A stretch of DNA of 64,000 bases, from positions 1,240,001-1,304,000 of the forward strand of contig NZ_SHNO01000001.1 in NCBI RefSeq assembly GCF_026262645.1. Reading direction: 5' to 3'. This DNA comes from Candidatus Marimicrobium litorale. Lineage in GTDB: Bacteria; Pseudomonadota; Gammaproteobacteria; Pseudomonadales; Halieaceae. The notes below the pieces were generated by a model. The model was given only the letters and a program-made list of their open reading frames with translations. It had not been told where the DNA came from and did not search any database. Below are positions 1 through 10,229 of the stretch, one piece after another; within the stretch, counting starts at the first letter, position 1; every line of letters begins with the position of its first letter. A program made the position numbers and the translations under genes.

Positions 1-1888
1 ACTCGTGCGCGCGGCGGGTCAACGCAAGAAGACTCTCTAAATCGCCCTTGAGGTCGAAGAAGTCGCTGCCACTCGCTTCGCTGTCCCAGCCTATTGGCTC
101 ACGCTCACCGGTCAAAATCATCGCAAGTGTCGGTACCTGCTTCAGCTCTTTGCTCGACGGCAGGAAGCGTAGGCCGGTTTCATACATCCGCACCCTGGAC
201 TGCTGACGGTTGGTGTTGTGGCGCACGGCACCCAACAGGCCAGGAACCAAGCTGGTGCGCATCACGGCCATGTCACTGGATATCGGATTGCTCAACGCGA
301 CTGAAGCCTGCTCTGGATCAAACCGATTCTGCAGTGCCGACTCGATAAAGCTGTAGGTAATCGCCTCACGGTAATCCCTCGCACCCAAATGTCGACGCAC
401 GCAGCGCACAGAGAGTTGCGACTCCGGCCGTGAAGGTAATGCGAGATCAGCGCGTATTCGCGTCACTGGCAGGTTATTGTAACCATAGACTCTGGCCAGC
501 TCCTCCAGCAGATCTACTTCCAGGCTGATATCAAAACGCCAGCTGGGTATCGCGCAGAGCCATCCGTCTCTAGTCGTCGTGACCCCTAAACCAAGGCCTG
601 CGAGTATACGCTCGACCTCAGCCCCCTCCATATCGAAACCAAGCACTTTCTCGATGCGGGCGGCGCGCAGTGTAACGTCTGGACGCGGCGGTAGATCACT
701 GTCTTCGACTACTTCGATCACAGGGCCAGCCTGCCCACCAACAATATCAATAAGCAACTGAGTCGCGCGCTCCATTGCCGTCCGCTGCAGCGTGAAATCT
801 ACTCCACGCTCAAACCGGTGAGAAGAATCAGTATGCAATCCGTAGGAGCGCGGCTGACCCGCCAGCAACTGCGGCGCAAAAAATGCGGACTCCAGAAAAA
901 GATCGCGGGTCTCAGCACTAACGGCAGAAGGCTGCCCACCCATAATGCCCGCCATGGCGAGGGGGCCGTTTTCATCAGCGATAACCAGCGTATCCGCGCG
1001 CAGATCCACAGTCTGACCGTCCAGCAATGCCAGCGACTCACCCTGTTCCGCAAGCCTCACAACAATACCGCCATTGAGCTTTGCCAAGTCAAAGGCATGC
1101 ATCGGCTGACCCAGTTCCAACAGTACGTAATTGGTGACATCCACCACCGCATCAATCGAGCGCACGCCGCCACGTCGCAAGCGCTCCTGCATCCACGTTG
1201 GCGTGGGGCGCGAGACATCCACATCACGGATAACCCGACCAATATAGCGAGGGCAGGATTCAGACGCCTCCAGTCGCACGGGCACCTTGTCCTGGCTAGC
1301 AATATCCGCAGTGCTGAATAGAGGTGGCGTTACCGATAAATCGTTGAGCAAAGCGACTTCCCTTGCAATGCCTGCCATGCTCAGGCAGTCGGCTCGGTTT
1401 GGGGTAAGCCCAATCTCGATAACCTGGTCATCCAGACCGAGGTAATCTCTCAGGTTCTCACCTACTGGCGCATCGGCTGGCAATTCCATCAGACCCTCCG
1501 ACGCCTCCGACAGCCCAAGCTCTTCTTCCGCACAGAGCATACCCGTCGACGCAATACCGCGTAACTTTGCACTCTTGATTTCCATACCCCCAGGGAGCCT
1601 CGCCCCCACGGTTGCAAGCGGCGCCTTCAATCCCTTTCTTGCGTTGGGAGCACCGCAGACCACCTGCACCGTCTCGCCACCCGTACGGACCTGGCAGACC
1701 CTGAGTTTATCTGCATCCGGGTGCGGCTCTACTGCAACAATCTCAGCCACTAGCAACCCGCTGAAAGTACCCGCTACCGGTTCGATAGCGTCCACCTCAA
1801 GGCCGGCCATTGTGATTTGATGGGCCAACTCCCTGGTATTCAAGTCCGGAGAAACCCATTCTCGCAGCCACTGCTCACTGAATTTCAC
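1..1888 (-). CDS. pheT: Phenylalanine-tRNA ligase beta subunit, 3' end cut by window
   Basis: Beta subunit of the alpha2beta2 enzyme that charges tRNA-Phe in the cytoplasm. About 629 of the usual ~790 residues are present, so most of the C-terminal tRNA-binding domain lies outside the window. Reading the minus strand from a GTG at 1886-1888 gives VKFSEQWLREWV, then the OB-fold tRNA-binding domain (about residues 39-148), the B3/B4 editing region and the core, ending at the edge in DFFDLKGDLESL, as in known PheT. The GTG start is supported by an AAGGGGGT ribosome site that overlaps the pheS stop codon 14 bases upstream, so the two subunits are probably translationally coupled. It is the last visible gene of the thrS-infC-rpmI-rplT-pheS-pheT operon. 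Confidence 0.96.
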   Translation of the reverse strand, partial: MKFSEQWLREWVSPDLNTRELAHQITMAGLEVDAIEPVAGTFSGLLVAEIVAVEPHPDADKLRVCQVRTGGETVQVVCGAPNARKGLKAPLATVGARLPGGMEIKSAKLRGIASTGMLCAEEELGLSEASEGLMELPADAPVGENLRDYLGLDDQVIEIGLTPNRADCLSMAGIAREVALLNDLSVTPPLFSTADIASQDKVPVRLEASESCPRYIGRVIRDVDVSRPTPTWMQERLRRGGVRSIDAVVDVTNYVLLELGQPMHAFDLAKLNGGIVVRLAEQGESLALLDGQTVDLRADTLVIADENGPLAMAGIMGGQPSAVSAETRDLFLESAFFAPQLLAGQPRSYGLHTDSSHRFERGVDFTLQRTAMERATQLLIDIVGGQAGPVIEVVEDSDLPPRPDVTLRAARIEKVLGFDMEGAEVERILAGLGLGVTTTRDGWLCAIPSWRFDISLEVDLLEELARVYGYNNLPVTRIRADLALPSRPESQLSVRCVRRHLGARDYREAITYSFIESALQNRFDPEQASVALSNPISSDMAVMRTSLVPGLLGAVRHNTNRQQSRVRMYETGLRFLPSSKELKQVPTLAMILTGEREPIGWDSEASGSDFFDLKGDLESLLALTRRAHE

Positions 1889-1902
1889 GCTGACAGACCC
1901 CC

Positions 1903-2916
<1,014 letters not shown>

Positions 2917-2999
2917 TTAATCAATCTCTGAACTCGTCCAAGTGAGACGGCTAGTCGCTCTACTTTTATGGGTGCACTGCATCTTGCTGCACCCGCTGC

Positions 3000-3035
3000 A
3001 AAAAAAAAGGGAAAGAGCACCGCCCTTTCCCTTTT
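3000..3035 (-). terminator. Intrinsic terminator or attenuator between rplT and pheS
   Basis: On the minus strand an 11-bp perfect stem (bases 3005-3015 pair with 3025-3035; sequence AAAAGGGAAAG, loop of 9) is followed directly by a run of nine U. Two more hairpins flank it: ACCGC-GAGA-GCGGT at 3057-3070 just after the rplT stop, and GGGTGCA/TGCACCC at 2970-2994. In E. coli pheST is controlled at this position by attenuation using a Phe-rich leader peptide. I find no such leader here, so it may be a plain partial terminator or use another sensing method. Confidence 0.8.
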
Positions 3036-3080
3036 AATATTACCTGTCGCCAGCGAACCGCTCTCGCGGTGAGGGTGGGC

Positions 3081-3437
3081 TTAGACCAGCGCGGCCTTCG
3101 CTTGCTCCACGATCGCTGCAAAGGCCGGCTTATCGTGCACGGCCAAATCCGCCAACACACGGCGGTCAAGCTGCACATCGGCCTTTTTCAGGCCGTTGAT
3201 CAGTCGGCTGTAACTCAGGCCATTAGCACGGGATTGGGCGTTGATACGCGTAATCCAAAGCGCGCGAAACTGGCGCTTGCGCTGACGGCGATCCCGGTAG
3301 GCGTACTGTCCGGCCTTGGTGACCGCCTGCTTTGCTACCCGGAATATCCGGCTACGTGCGCCGTAGTAACCCTTGGCCTGCTTCAATATCTTTTTGTGAC
3401 GGCGATTTGCCACCACACCACGTTTTACGCGAGGCAT
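3081..3437 (-). CDS. rplT: 50S ribosomal protein L20
   Basis: Large-subunit ribosomal protein needed for early 50S assembly. It has 118 residues, the usual length, and the highly basic N terminus [16 protein letters not shown] with the conserved GYYGARSR and [11 protein letters not shown] segments. In E. coli L20 also binds its own mRNA and represses rpmI-rplT translation. The same gene order (infC, rpmI, rplT) is kept here, so similar control is plausible but not shown by sequence. It is followed on the minus strand by the rplT-pheS terminator region. Certain identification. Confidence 0.98.
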   Translation of the reverse strand: MPRVKRGVVANRRHKKILKQAKGYYGARSRIFRVAKQAVTKAGQYAYRDRRQRKRQFRALWITRINAQSRANGLSYSRLINGLKKADVQLDRRVLADLAVHDKPAFAAIVEQAKAALV

Positions 3438-3467
3438 CTGTCTTCTCCTTTACTGTCTGATAACCGA

Positions 3468-3662
3468 TTACTTGGCACGCAACATACGATCGATAAGTAC
3501 TTCGTCGCTCTTATGGATCATAGAGGTACCGCGCAGCTGTCGCTTACGCTTGGTCGTCATTTTGGTCAGGATATGACTCTTGTGAGCGCTCTTGCGCTTG
3601 TAACCGCCGGCGGTTTTTTTGAACCGCTTGGCAGCCCCGCTGTGAATTTTTGCTTTAGGCAT
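3468..3662 (-). CDS. rpmI: 50S ribosomal protein L35
   Basis: Small basic large-subunit protein, 64 residues, [20 protein letters not shown]. The frame can be extended two codons to a TTG, but the ATG at 3660-3662 matches the family N terminus (MPK) and is preceded by GGAG with nine bases of spacing, so this start is chosen. It lies between infC and rplT, 30 bases before rplT. Certain identification. Confidence 0.97.
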   Translation of the reverse strand: MPKAKIHSGAAKRFKKTAGGYKRKSAHKSHILTKMTTKRKRQLRGTSMIHKSDEVLIDRMLRAK

Positions 3663-3722
3663 AATCAAATACTCCGCATTTGCGTCATTAAATGTTTAAG
3701 AGACCAGGGCATTCACAGGCCA

Positions 3723-4253
3723 CTAAGTCTTCTTCTTTGGAGCAATAACCATTGTGAGCTGTCGACCTTCCATTTTTGGAAATTGCTCGACAGCGCCCAA
3801 TTCGACCAGATCAGCTTCTACTCGTTTGAGCAGTTCCATGCCGATTTCCTGGTGAGCCATTTCACGTCCGCGATACCGCAGGGTGACTTTGGCTTTATCG
3901 CCATTTTCAAGGAAACGTGTCAGGTTGCGTAGTTTTACCTGGTAGTCTCCCTCTTCCGTCCCTGGACGAAACTTCATTTCTTTTACTTGCGTGCGCTTCT
4001 GCTTCTTGCGCTGCGCCGCCTTCTGCTTTTTGATCTCAAAGACATGCTTACCGTAGTCCATCAGCTTACAGACCGCAGGGTCTGACTCAGCGATCTGTAC
4101 GAGGTCCATGCTTGCAGCTTCAGCCGCCGCCTGAGCTTCGCTCAGAGCAACAATACCTATTTGCTCACCCTCAGCCCCTACCAACCTAACAGGGTCTGCT
4201 GTGATCTGGTCGTTGATGAGCGCCTTCTTGGCGCCCTTGCCGTCCTTCTTAAT
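3723..4253 (-). CDS. infC: Translation initiation factor IF-3 with an AUU start codon
   Basis: IF-3 binds the 30S subunit, prevents premature 50S joining and checks the start codon. The open frame runs further upstream into thrS, but the family N terminus begins near [16 protein letters not shown]. There an ATT at 4251-4253 overlaps the thrS stop codon (GATTAA) and sits seven bases after GGAG (4261-4264). This gives 176 residues, close to the 180 of E. coli IF-3. AUU is the rare start codon conserved in infC, through which IF-3 represses its own translation. The N-terminal domain, Lys/Gln-rich linker ([13 protein letters not shown]) and C-terminal domain ([15 protein letters not shown], ending in APKKKT) are all present. 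Confidence 0.96.
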   Translation of the reverse strand: MKKDGKGAKKALINDQITADPVRLVGAEGEQIGIVALSEAQAAAEAASMDLVQIAESDPAVCKLMDYGKHVFEIKKQKAAQRKKQKRTQVKEMKFRPGTEEGDYQVKLRNLTRFLENGDKAKVTLRYRGREMAHQEIGMELLKRVEADLVELGAVEQFPKMEGRQLTMVIAPKKKT

Positions 4254-6180
4254 CCTGATTCTCCAATGCAATGCGACCGTGACGTGCAACATCGTTGGCA
4301 AGGCGTTCAGTAAACGCATCGAGATCCATTGATCCCAAGTCCTCACCACGACGGGCACGCACGGCCACCGTCTGTGATTCCACTTCTTTATCCCCCACCA
4401 CTAGCAGGTAGGGAACCTTCTGAATTATGTGCTCGCGGATTTTAAAGCCGATTTTCTCATTTCTCAAGTCCGAAATGACCCGAAAGCCGTTGTTTTTCAA
4501 CGATTCTTCGACTTTCTTGGCATATTCGGCGTGTTTATCGGTGATATTGAGCACCGCCGCCTGCGTTGGAGCCAGCCACGGAGGAAATTCTCCCTCGTAG
4601 TGTTCGATCAAAATTCCGATAAAACGTTCGAAAGAACCCAGGATAGCGCGATGCAACATCACCGGCACCTGGCGGGTGCCATCCTCTGCCACGTATTGAG
4701 CGTCCAGCCTTCCTGGCATAGAGAAATCAACCTGGATAGTACCCAGTTGCCAGACCCGCCCGATGCAGTCCTTGAGCGAAAATTCGATTTTCGGGCCGTA
4801 GAAGGCCCCCTCACCGGGCAATTCTTCCCAGGGTAGTTGCTGGGCATCCAGCGCGTCAGCCAGCGCCTTTTCAGCACGATCCCAGTCCGCGTCCGTACCC
4901 ACTCGCTGCGCAGGACGCGTCGAGAGACGGTAGATGACCTCCTTGAAGCCAAAGTCGTCGTAAACCGCATGGAGGACATCAATGAAAGCAGACACTTCTG
5001 GCTGTATTTGTTGCTCGGTGCAAAAAATGTGGGCATCGTCCTGCACAAAACCCCTAACCCGCATAATACCGTGCAAGGATCCAGAGGGCTCATTGCGATG
5101 ACAGGAGCCAAACTCAGCCAGACGCAGGGGCAGATCGCGGTACGACTTCAGCCCCTGGTTAAACACCTGAACATGGCAGGGGCAATTCATCGGCTTCACG
5201 GCAAAATTCCGCTCTTCCGACTCCAGCATAAACATATCGTCAGCAAACTTGTCGGCGTGACCAGACTTCTCCCACAAAGACAGATCCACTAATTGAGGTG
5301 TCCGAATTTCCTGATAACCGCTATCTCGCTGCACCCCTCGCATGTACTGTTCAATAGTCTGGTAAATACTCCAGCCAGCGGGATGCCAAAACACCATTCC
5401 CGGCGCCTCTTCCTGCACGTGAAACAGATCGAGCTTGCGAGCAATTTTACGATGATCCCGCTTTTCCGCTTCCTCTATCCGCGTCAGATACTGCTTGAGC
5501 TGCTTTTTGTTAGCCCAAGCCGTGCCGTAAACACGCTGCAACATTTCATTGCTGGAATCACCTCGCCAATAGGCGCCGGCCACTTTGGTCAGTTTAAACG
5601 CCTTAAGCTTGCCAGTGCGCGGCACATGCGGGCCACGGCACAGGTCCATCCAGGCACCCTGCTGATAGAGCGTGATCTCCTCGTTCTCGGGTAAGTCCTC
5701 AATGATCTGAACCTTGTAGTGTTCGCCCATATTGCGGAACACTTCTACCGCTTTCTCGCGACTGACCACGATACGCTCGACGGGTAGGTCATCCACTACA
5801 AGCTCTTCCATCCGCCTCTCGATTTTCTCCAGATCCTCTGGGGTAAACGCGTGCCCGGTAGCAAAATCGTAAAAGAAACCGTCATCAATCACAGGGCCGA
5901 TCGTCACCTGTACGCCCGGAAACAGCTCCTGCGTGGCCATCGCCAAAAGGTGGGCAGTGGAATGGCGAATGACTTCCAATCCGGCCTCATCGCGATCTGT
6001 AATAATCGCCAGCTGAGCATCCCCCTCCAGCACATGCGAGGTATCGACTTCTCGGCCGTTCACCACGCCCGCTAGGGCGGCCTTGGCGAGACCAGGGCCA
6101 ATATCAGCGGCAACATCGTGGACTGAAACAGGGTTATCGAACGAACGCTGACTGCCGTCCGGCAGGGTAATTACGGGCAT
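4249..6180 (-). CDS. thrS: Threonine-tRNA ligase
   Basis: Class II threonyl-tRNA synthetase, 643 residues (642 in E. coli). N-terminal TGS domain ([19 protein letters not shown]), an editing domain with the RHSTAHLLA motif, the catalytic core with the zinc-ligand region [10 protein letters not shown] and motif 2 segment [18 protein letters not shown], then the anticodon-binding domain. The ATG has an AGGA site eight bases upstream. The stop overlaps the infC start, implying translational coupling. It is the first gene of the operon; 355 noncoding bases lie upstream. E. coli ThrS represses its own mRNA through a tRNA-like leader; I could not identify such a structure here. Confidence 0.98.
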   Translation of the reverse strand: MPVITLPDGSQRSFDNPVSVHDVAADIGPGLAKAALAGVVNGREVDTSHVLEGDAQLAIITDRDEAGLEVIRHSTAHLLAMATQELFPGVQVTIGPVIDDGFFYDFATGHAFTPEDLEKIERRMEELVVDDLPVERIVVSREKAVEVFRNMGEHYKVQIIEDLPENEEITLYQQGAWMDLCRGPHVPRTGKLKAFKLTKVAGAYWRGDSSNEMLQRVYGTAWANKKQLKQYLTRIEEAEKRDHRKIARKLDLFHVQEEAPGMVFWHPAGWSIYQTIEQYMRGVQRDSGYQEIRTPQLVDLSLWEKSGHADKFADDMFMLESEERNFAVKPMNCPCHVQVFNQGLKSYRDLPLRLAEFGSCHRNEPSGSLHGIMRVRGFVQDDAHIFCTEQQIQPEVSAFIDVLHAVYDDFGFKEVIYRLSTRPAQRVGTDADWDRAEKALADALDAQQLPWEELPGEGAFYGPKIEFSLKDCIGRVWQLGTIQVDFSMPGRLDAQYVAEDGTRQVPVMLHRAILGSFERFIGILIEHYEGEFPPWLAPTQAAVLNITDKHAEYAKKVEESLKNNGFRVISDLRNEKIGFKIREHIIQKVPYLLVVGDKEVESQTVAVRARRGEDLGSMDLDAFTERLANDVARHGRIALENQD

Positions 6181-6535
6181 TGTGTATTCCTCTGTCAGTG
6201 GTGGCCCCTACCAAAGGCCACGTGCAGGTCGAGTGGACGCGCATATTGCCCGAAACAGCGGTCAATGAAAAGCCCGTCTCGAGGGTAAATTTAATCGCAG
6301 CAACGCAGGAAAAGAAGCGACGTCACCTGGTCTCCAGGCCTGCCCCCGGCTGCTTTTCATCAGGGTGAACCGCAATACAGGCGGTGTCACTGTTTGGCCG
6401 CATTTAGGACGGCCAACCGCTGGCCAATCGACACTGCCGGGCGGTACTGCTGAGCTACCCAATCGGCAGCCAAAAAAACAACATCATGGTTATCATTCGC
6501 TGCTATGTGCTTGCGTCTTGCATTGCTCCGCGCTA
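6181..6535. other. Noncoding region between uvrB end and thrS start
   Basis: About 355 bases with no convincing gene. It should hold the promoter and leader of the thrS operon (minus strand). Seen are a short GGCCA/TGGCC hairpin around 6408-6426 and the AGGA ribosome site of thrS. No clear intrinsic terminator for uvrB was found; the A-run at 6474-6480 (Ts on the minus strand) has no good stem before it. Confidence 0.6.
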
Positions 6536-8554
6536 TCAGCTCACAAATGCGGCCTGTTTCAATTCCGCCAGCTGGTCTCGCAGAGCAGCCGCCTCTTCAA
6601 ATTCAAGGTTCATCGCATGCTCATGCATCTGACTTTCCAATTGCTTTATCCTGCGCGCCAGAGCTGCCGGCGTCAGCTTTTCGAGTTCGGCGCCAAAGGG
6701 CACCCTGCTTTCCTCCGCCTGCTTCGTCCTGGACTTGCCACGGGTAGGCATACGCCGTGCGCCTTCCATAATGTCCTGAACTGACTTGGTTACGCCCACC
6801 GGGGTAATATTGTGTTTCTCATTGTAAGCCAGTTGTTTTTCGCGGCGACGGCTCGTCTCAGCCATGGCTCGCTCCATCGAACCGGTGATTTTGTCCGCAT
6901 AAAGGATTGCCCGGCCCTTTAGATGGCGAGCCGCACGACCCATAGTCTGAATCAACGAGCGATCTGACCGCAGGAAACCTTCCTTATCCGCATCAAGGAT
7001 GGCCACCAGAGAAACCTCCGGCATATCCAACCCCTCGCGCAACAGGTTAATCCCTACAAGCACATCAAATACGCCGAGCCGAAGGTCGCGAATTATCTCG
7101 ACTCGCTCCACTGTCTCAATATCGGAATGCAGATAGCGCACCTTCACACCGTGTTCACTGAGGTATTCCGTGAGATCTTCCGACATGCGCTTGGTCAGGG
7201 TTGTCACCAATACGCGGTCACCCTCCTCCACCACCTGATGAATTTCGCCCAGCAGATCATCGACTTGCGTGCCCGCCGGCCGCACATCCACTTCAGGGTC
7301 CACAAGTCCTGTCGGCCTGACCACCTGCTCAACAACCTGGCCGGCCTTGTCCTGCTCGTAAGGGCCGGGCGTGGCAGACACAAAAATCATCTGTGGCGCA
7401 AGATGCTCCCACTCCTCGAATCGCAGTGGGCGATTATCCAACGCCGATGGCAATCTGAAACCGAATTCCACAAGGGTCTCCTTACGGGAGCGATCACCCT
7501 TGTACATGCCGCCGATCTGGGGAATGCTGGCATGAGATTCGTCCACAATAACCAGGGCATTATCTGGAAGGTATTCGAACAGGGTGGGCGGCGGATCTCC
7601 CGGCGCGCGACCGGATAAATACCGCGAATAGTTCTCTATGCCCGTGCAGTACCCCAGCTCTCGAATCATTTCAACGTCGTAGCGGGTTCTCTGTTCCAGG
7701 CGCTGCGCCTCAACCAGCTTATTGAGATCCTTGAGCTGGGCGAGACGCCCGCTTAACTCCTCCTCGATATGCTCCACCGCGGACAACATGGTTTCGCGAG
7801 GAGTCACGTAGTGCGTCTTGGGATAAATGGTGACCCGGGCCACCCGGTTCTCTACGGCACCGGTGAGAGGATCAAACCAGCAGAGGCTTTCGATCTCCTC
7901 ATCGAACAGTTCGATACGCACTGCTTCGCGTTCAGAGTCCGCAGGGTAGATGTCGATGACGTCGCCCCGCACCCTGTAGGTGCCGCGCCGAAAATCCGTG
8001 TCGTTGCGGGTGTATTGAAGATCTGCCAACTGGCGCAGTATGTCCCGCTGATCGATAATTTCACCCCGTGACAGGTGGATCAGCATCTTGAAATAAGAGT
8101 TCGGGTCACCCAGACCATAAATGGCTGAGACAGTGGCCACGACGAGACAATCGCTGCGCTCGAGCAGCGCCTTGGTGGCGGAAAGACGCATCTGTTCGAT
8201 GTGCTCGTTCACCGAGGCATCTTTCTCGATAAAGGTATCCGACGAAGGAACATAGGCCTCGGGCTGATAATAATCGTAGTAGGAGACGAAATATTCCACC
8301 GCATTATCGGGGAAAAACTCCTTGAATTCGCCGTACAGCTGGGCCGCCAATGTCTTGTTGTGCGCCATCACAATGGTCGGCCGCTGCATCGCCTCTACCA
8401 CGTGAGCTATGGTAAATGTCTTGCCAGACCCGGTGACTCCGAGTAACGTTTGCGCCGCTAAACCCGCGCGTGTGCCATCCACAAGCTGGGCAATGGCAGC
8501 AGGTTGATCCCCGGCGGGATTAAAGCTGGACTGTACCTTAAAGGGTCTGGTCAC
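6536..8554 (-). CDS. uvrB: Excinuclease ABC subunit B
   Basis: Damage-verifying helicase-like subunit of UvrABC nucleotide excision repair, 672 residues (673 in E. coli). Visible are Walker A (GVTGSGKTF, about residues 39-47), the beta-hairpin region [22 protein letters not shown] used to open DNA, the DEAD-like DESHASIPQ, helicase motif [11 protein letters not shown], and the C-terminal UVR domain ([22 protein letters not shown]) that contacts UvrC. The gene is alone on the minus strand next to the tRNA-Asn gene, a neighbourhood shared with Pseudomonas aeruginosa. I looked for a LexA box upstream (CTG-N10-CAG) and found no convincing one. Confidence 0.98.
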   Translation of the reverse strand: MTRPFKVQSSFNPAGDQPAAIAQLVDGTRAGLAAQTLLGVTGSGKTFTIAHVVEAMQRPTIVMAHNKTLAAQLYGEFKEFFPDNAVEYFVSYYDYYQPEAYVPSSDTFIEKDASVNEHIEQMRLSATKALLERSDCLVVATVSAIYGLGDPNSYFKMLIHLSRGEIIDQRDILRQLADLQYTRNDTDFRRGTYRVRGDVIDIYPADSEREAVRIELFDEEIESLCWFDPLTGAVENRVARVTIYPKTHYVTPRETMLSAVEHIEEELSGRLAQLKDLNKLVEAQRLEQRTRYDVEMIRELGYCTGIENYSRYLSGRAPGDPPPTLFEYLPDNALVIVDESHASIPQIGGMYKGDRSRKETLVEFGFRLPSALDNRPLRFEEWEHLAPQMIFVSATPGPYEQDKAGQVVEQVVRPTGLVDPEVDVRPAGTQVDDLLGEIHQVVEEGDRVLVTTLTKRMSEDLTEYLSEHGVKVRYLHSDIETVERVEIIRDLRLGVFDVLVGINLLREGLDMPEVSLVAILDADKEGFLRSDRSLIQTMGRAARHLKGRAILYADKITGSMERAMAETSRRREKQLAYNEKHNITPVGVTKSVQDIMEGARRMPTRGKSRTKQAEESRVPFGAELEKLTPAALARRIKQLESQMHEHAMNLEFEEAAALRDQLAELKQAAFVS

Positions 8555-8655
8555 GGTATTCCTGTGATGATTGGTCTGAACAACCTCCTATTATCGTCCA
8601 GCCTGAGACCAAATGCAGCCCAAATCGAATGATCCGCTGCTGGCGCAATTAGCGA

Positions 8656-8684
8656 TTGACCCGGCCCCATCTCATCATTAATAT
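8656..8684 (+). promoter_or_regulatory. Sigma-70 promoter of tRNA-Asn
   Basis: TTGACC (8656-8661) and TAATAT (8679-8684) are separated by exactly 17 bases, and the -10 is followed by a GC-rich discriminator (ACCCCCGC) typical of stringently controlled stable RNA genes. The predicted start lies about 17 bases before the mature tRNA. Confidence 0.75.
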
Positions 8685-8707
8685 ACCCCCGCTTCGGCTA
8701 AAGCCGT

Positions 8708-8783
8708 TCCGCCTTAGCTCAGTTGGTAGAGCAAATGACTGTTAATCATTGGGTCGCTGGTTCGAGCCCAGCAGGCGGAGCCA
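8708..8783 (+). tRNA. tRNA-Asn (anticodon GTT)
   Basis: A 76-base cloverleaf. Acceptor stem TCCGCCT (8708-8714) pairs with AGGCGGA (8773-8779), followed by discriminator G and an encoded CCA. The D arm contains TAGCTCAGTTGGTAGAGC. The anticodon stem AATGA/TCATT encloses loop CTGTTAA, giving anticodon GTT at 8741-8743. The T arm carries the TTCGA loop. A promoter lies upstream and an intrinsic terminator downstream, so it is a single-gene unit. Confidence 0.97.
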
Positions 8784-8800
8784 TATTCAACGTTTACATC

Positions 8801-8829
8801 AAAGGGCTGCAGAAATGCAGCCTTTTTTT
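8801..8829 (+). terminator. Intrinsic terminator of tRNA-Asn
   Basis: Stem GGCTGCA (8805-8811), tetraloop GAAA, TGCAGCC (8816-8822), extended by A-U pairs and followed by seven T. It lies 17 bases after the tRNA CCA end. Confidence 0.88.
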
Positions 8830-9136
8830 GTTTTGCGCCTAATAGCGTGGGTGTGACGGTTGCTCCATATGCTGCAAGCGGACATCTTGGCGAAGCGGCC
8901 CCGCCCGACAGCGCGTTATGTTATGTTCGGCAATCTTGACCATCCCTTCAATATCATCATTATCAAAATAGTCGATAATCCGCTTGAGCGTGACCTTTAA
9001 CTGGCACGCTATAAAACTCCGATTCGACACAACAAAACGTGTTCGACAAGTTGCCGAAACGTGTTTTTAGGCGGACAAGCCGATCACAGGCAGAACCGAT
9101 TAGGCTTGCTATTGACGACTAGCCACTTGCCGTAGC
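8830..9136. other. Gap between tRNA-Asn terminator and the methyltransferase gene
   Basis: About 300 bases without a supported gene. A 63-codon minus-strand frame starting with GTG (8839-9030) exists, but it has no ribosome site and resembles nothing I know. AAACGTGTT occurs twice as a direct repeat (around 9034-9066). The segment may be the decayed edge of the accessory region. Confidence 0.5.
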
Positions 9137-10087
9137 TCAAGACGCTTGAGCTTGATCGCTCTCAGAGCTTTCGTCCGGGTAATATTCCCAGATACAACGC
9201 CTCACTCCTTTCTGGGTGTAACCTATGCTATCAGCATAGAGCAACCCCAGTGACCCAAAACCAATAGAGGGATCAGTGTAGAACATACCGACCTGCACTC
9301 CGGTGCCAATACCGATCAAACCGGGCGGCGCACAGGCGAAGTACTTTTCCCAGTACTTCTCGGAATAAAATACGGAACAATATTCAACCTCGCGATACTC
9401 ATCCATGAAAAGGTAGCCCTTTTCAACAATGTGGGGCCAGAGGTGTTGCAGGCAATCATGCAGGCTGGAGTAGTGATCTACATCCCAGAAGGCCAGTACA
9501 ATATCACCCTCGTGAGACGGCAGAGTCTCCTCGAACCACCCCTTGTGGTAAGTACACACTTCAGGCGCACCAAACTTAGCGACATTAGCCTGCACTTCCT
9601 CCAACGCGCCACCGAAAACACCGGCAACAAAACCCTTGCTAAAGCTTCTCTCCGCAATCAAGTCGCCGGGTTTGGGCGGAGGCAATCCTTCAAACGAATC
9701 GTAAATTTTCAGTTCGCGCCCGACCGCAGCACAGATGCGCGATAGATTGACGGTGGCACCACCCTTCCAGCATCCGCATTCAATTACACAGCCCTTGACC
9801 TCGGGAGGTATCTCCAAAAGCCGCATCGCAATCACGAGGTGTGCACGCCAGTTGGTGCCTGAGGTCATCCGCGAAAAGTTGTACCAGAAACGAAATCCCA
9901 GGCACATACGACGCAACCAACCCATGTTGTAGCTGCCATGAACCTGGCGAGAGTACGTCAACATCACAATCGCTAACGGTCCGGATAACACCCCGTAGAT
10001 CTGCCTGGCCAGCTTGAGCGCCCGCCGTCTATTGCTCATCCTATTTTTTACCATAATGCAGCCTGCAGACGTGGGATAAACATTCAA
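9137..10087 (-). CDS. TylF/macrocin O-methyltransferase-like protein
   Basis: Probable SAM-dependent O-methyltransferase of the TylF/MycF family, whose characterised members methylate sugar hydroxyls of glycosylated metabolites and use a divalent metal. Of 316 residues, the core shows the SAM-site segment VIECGCWKGGATVNLSR (from about residue 101), the family signature YDSFEGLPPP (129-138), and an acidic metal-site segment AFWDVDHYSS followed by GYLFMDEY. An N-terminal hydrophobic stretch (LSGPLAIVMLTY) precedes the domain. The start is uncertain: an internal ATG at 10052-10054 has an AGG eight bases upstream and would remove 11 residues. Its place beside tRNA-Asn, at the site of the P. aeruginosa O-antigen locus, suggests methylation of a surface glycan; that is inference. 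Confidence 0.75.
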   Translation of the reverse strand: MNVYPTSAGCIMVKNRMSNRRRALKLARQIYGVLSGPLAIVMLTYSRQVHGSYNMGWLRRMCLGFRFWYNFSRMTSGTNWRAHLVIAMRLLEIPPEVKGCVIECGCWKGGATVNLSRICAAVGRELKIYDSFEGLPPPKPGDLIAERSFSKGFVAGVFGGALEEVQANVAKFGAPEVCTYHKGWFEETLPSHEGDIVLAFWDVDHYSSLHDCLQHLWPHIVEKGYLFMDEYREVEYCSVFYSEKYWEKYFACAPPGLIGIGTGVQVGMFYTDPSIGFGSLGLLYADSIGYTQKGVRRCIWEYYPDESSESDQAQAS

Positions 10088-10229
10088 TTAGGCTCATTGC
10101 ATATCCGGTAGAACAGATATCAGTATATCGGAGCAGAATACCGCCGTTGCGCCAATCATCTCATACGTATTACGAATCCAGTGGCACTGACCCGCGCGCA
10201 ATATGTGCGAAATAGCCCGAATTCTATGT

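Noticed and set aside
3069-3932. Long open frame antisense to rplT, rpmI and infC (similar ones lie opposite rpsA and gyrA)
   Set aside because: Shadows of highly expressed genes with strong codon bias; no ribosome sites or families.
6447-6460. tRNA D-arm-like sequence (GGGTAGCTCAGCAG on the minus strand) in the thrS leader
   Set aside because: No acceptor, anticodon or T arm could be folded around it; could at most be a tRNA-mimic operator, which I cannot support.
8555-8655. LexA box for uvrB
   Set aside because: Searched for CTG-N10-CAG palindromes upstream of uvrB; none convincing.
8839-9030. 63-codon minus-strand frame after tRNA-Asn
   Set aside because: GTG start without ribosome site, no recognisable family.
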